This document shows positions 13,712 through 14,708 of a stretch of DNA of 14,708 bases, piece after piece. The notes under the pieces were generated by a model. The model was not told the DNA's origin, did not search any database, and worked only from the letters and a program-made list of their open reading frames with translations. Each line of letters begins with the position of its first letter. Position 1 is the stretch's first letter. A program made the position numbers and the translations under genes. Source of the DNA: Deltaproteobacteria bacterium. Lineage in GTDB: Bacteria; Myxococcota_A; UBA9160; SZUA-336. The stretch covers positions 1 through 14,708 of the forward strand of contig DAOUZG010000013.1 in NCBI GenBank assembly GCA_030665705.1, read 5' to 3'.

Positions 13712-14497
13712 ATGCGCACGAGAGGCATTCCGCTGCTGGTCGGTCTGCTCGTCTTTTCCACCGGCTGCGTCCGCATCGGCCCGGGCCACGCCGGGTTGCT
13801 CTGGAAGTGGTTTGGGGGAACACAGCAGGACGTCTACGGGGAGGGGGTCCACATCGTTGCGCCCTGGAATCGGATGTACGTCTACGATATCCGCACCCAG
13901 GATCGGAAGGAAGACCTTCACATTCTCACGAACAACGGGCTTTCCGTCGCGCTCGAAGCTTCCATCCGGTTTCGCCCGCAGCGCGCGGAGCTTCCGGCGC
14001 TGCACATCGAGATCGGTCCGCGGTACTTCGACGTGATTCTCGCGCCCGTCATCCTCGCCGAGGCGCGGAAGGTCGGAAGCCGCTACACGCCGGAGGAGAT
14101 CTACTCCACCAAGCGCGAAGTCGTCGAGCAGGAGATCTTCGACTCGGTCCAGCAGGCGCTCACCGGGAAGCACGTTTTCCTCGATGCGATCCTCGTTCGA
14201 AACGTTGCCCTGCCCGACACCATCCGACGCGCAATCAGCGAGAAGCTCGAAGAGGAGCAGAAAGCTCTGAAGATGAAGTTCACGCTCAACCGGGAGCGGA
14301 AGGAGGCAGAGCGCAAGCGCATCGAGGCGCAGGGGATCGCTGACTTTCAGAAGGTCGTGAGCACCGGAATCAGTGCGGCGCTGCTCCAGTGGAAGGGGAT
14401 CGAGGCGACGGAGAAGCTGGCGAGTAGCGCCAATGCGAAGGTGATCGTCATCGGCTCCGGAAAGGACGGGCTGCCGCTGATCCTGGGGGGGCAGTAG
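13712..14497 (+). CDS. prohibitin/SPFH (band 7) domain lipoprotein
   Basis: 261 residues. The N-terminus MRTRGIPLLVGLLVFSTGC has a hydrophobic core and a lipobox-like STGC (C19), so the mature protein should be lipid-anchored on the periplasmic side. The SPFH domain runs from about 22 to 190: GPGHAGLLWKWFGG, YGEGVHIVAPWNRMYVYDIR, ALEASIRFRP, and VFLDAILVRNVALPDTIRRAI, the prohibitin consensus end. A charged coiled-coil helix (about 190-232, KLEEEQKALKMKF then NRERKEAERKRIEAQGIADF) and ISAALLQWKGIEATEKLASS with KVIVIG complete the prohibitin pattern. Such proteins form large membrane rings that scaffold or restrain proteases. The ATG at 13712 has GAGGAGGG at 13701-13708, 3-4 nt away. Frames starting upstream of it are the transposase remnant or shadow. 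Confidence 0.9.
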   Translation: MRTRGIPLLVGLLVFSTGCVRIGPGHAGLLWKWFGGTQQDVYGEGVHIVAPWNRMYVYDIRTQDRKEDLHILTNNGLSVALEASIRFRPQRAELPALHIEIGPRYFDVILAPVILAEARKVGSRYTPEEIYSTKREVVEQEIFDSVQQALTGKHVFLDAILVRNVALPDTIRRAISEKLEEEQKALKMKFTLNRERKEAERKRIEAQGIADFQKVVSTGISAALLQWKGIEATEKLASSANAKVIVIGSGKDGLPLILGGQ

Positions 14498-14601
14498 GTC
14501 ACTAGGCGCGGCCGTGCGGGCGGGTGTGAGGGAGCGACCGGGGGATCCGAGGCAGCCGCCAGGGTGTCCGTTCCAGCTGCGCCCGGTAAGATAGTTCGGC
14601 C

Positions 14602-14708
14602 GTGGGTGAGTCAACCGTCGTCCGAAAGACCGGCCGGAAAACTTCCGGGTATCTCGGCCGTCCGCTCAGGCGGTCCCTAACGGGGATACTGGGGATACTC
14701 ATCTTCTT
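14602..14708 (+). CDS. possible N-terminus of a membrane or secreted protein (3' truncated)
   Basis: From GTG 14602 the frame is open to the window end (35 codons). It begins with a basic segment (VRKTGRKTS, then RPLRRS), followed by a hydrophobic run LTGILGILIF, the look of a signal or membrane anchor. A TAAGAT -10-like element (14587-14592) lies 9 nt before the GTG, which would make the transcript nearly leaderless; there is no SD. Supported only by this pattern. The rest of 14498-14601 shows nothing else. Confidence 0.3.
   Translation, partial: MGESTVVRKTGRKTSGYLGRPLRRSLTGILGILIF

Noticed and set aside
1..14708. CRISPR array, toxin-antitoxin pair, prophage, defence island or biosynthetic cluster
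   Set aside because: No regularly spaced repeats with unique spacers, no recognisable phage, nuclease-defence or synthase genes. The only mobile-element trace is the short IS1380-like remnant.

Overview
The window is high-GC bacterial DNA, densely packed with genes, with frequent GTG/TTG starts and 4-base stop/start overlaps. The gene content is ordinary chromosomal housekeeping: ACT-domain malic enzyme, RNase PH/RdgB, two-domain NAD synthetase, ClpP family, prohibitin-like lipoprotein, VWA protein. This fits a Gram-negative bacterium, perhaps an uncultured deltaproteobacterial-type lineage (Myxococcota, Desulfobacterota, Binatota or similar). That placement is an impression from style and content; there is no rRNA or other marker here to test it.

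Layout. (1) Positions 1-820, plus strand: the tail of an unidentified gene and a YkgJ-type cysteine-cluster protein. The latter runs tail to tail into (2) a minus-strand pair (799-3476), an ACT-domain malic enzyme whose stop overlaps the start of an exported VWA-domain protein. (3) From a 65-bp divergent gap, a plus-strand cluster (3542-6491) encodes a DnaQ-type exonuclease, an exported N-acetylmuramoyl-L-alanine amidase, RNase PH and the RdgB nucleotide pyrophosphatase; the last three are joined by 4-base overlaps. It is followed by tRNA-Pro(TGG) and a three-copy 19-nt tandem repeat. (4) A stand-alone two-CBS-domain protein (6838-7272) is followed by a 227-bp hairpin-rich spacer. (5) Glutamine-dependent NAD synthetase (7500-9155) is followed after 13 bp by a probable zinc-metallopeptidase lipoprotein, whose reading frame ends inside the anticodon loop of tRNA-Arg(TCT). 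(6) A converging minus-strand set (13133 down to 10651) encodes a ClpP-family protein lacking the catalytic serine, a DUF374-type lysophospholipid acyltransferase, and a protein with two thioredoxin-fold/GST-N domains. (7) A 578-bp gene-poor gap upstream of clpP holds a worn fragment that resembles the C-terminus of an IS1380-family transposase. (8) A prohibitin/SPFH lipoprotein (13712-14497) and the possible start of a membrane protein running off the end close the window.

I see no defence island, CRISPR array, biosynthetic cluster or clearly new multi-gene system. The observations most worth following are the Ser-to-Gly change at the ClpP active site, with the other triad residues at exact spacing; the protein-coding gene whose only stop codon lies inside a tRNA, so that tRNA maturation would make the upstream mRNA non-stop; the tandem-domain GST-like protein with an asymmetric loss of its CxxC cysteine; and the lipoprotein form of the prohibitin homologue.
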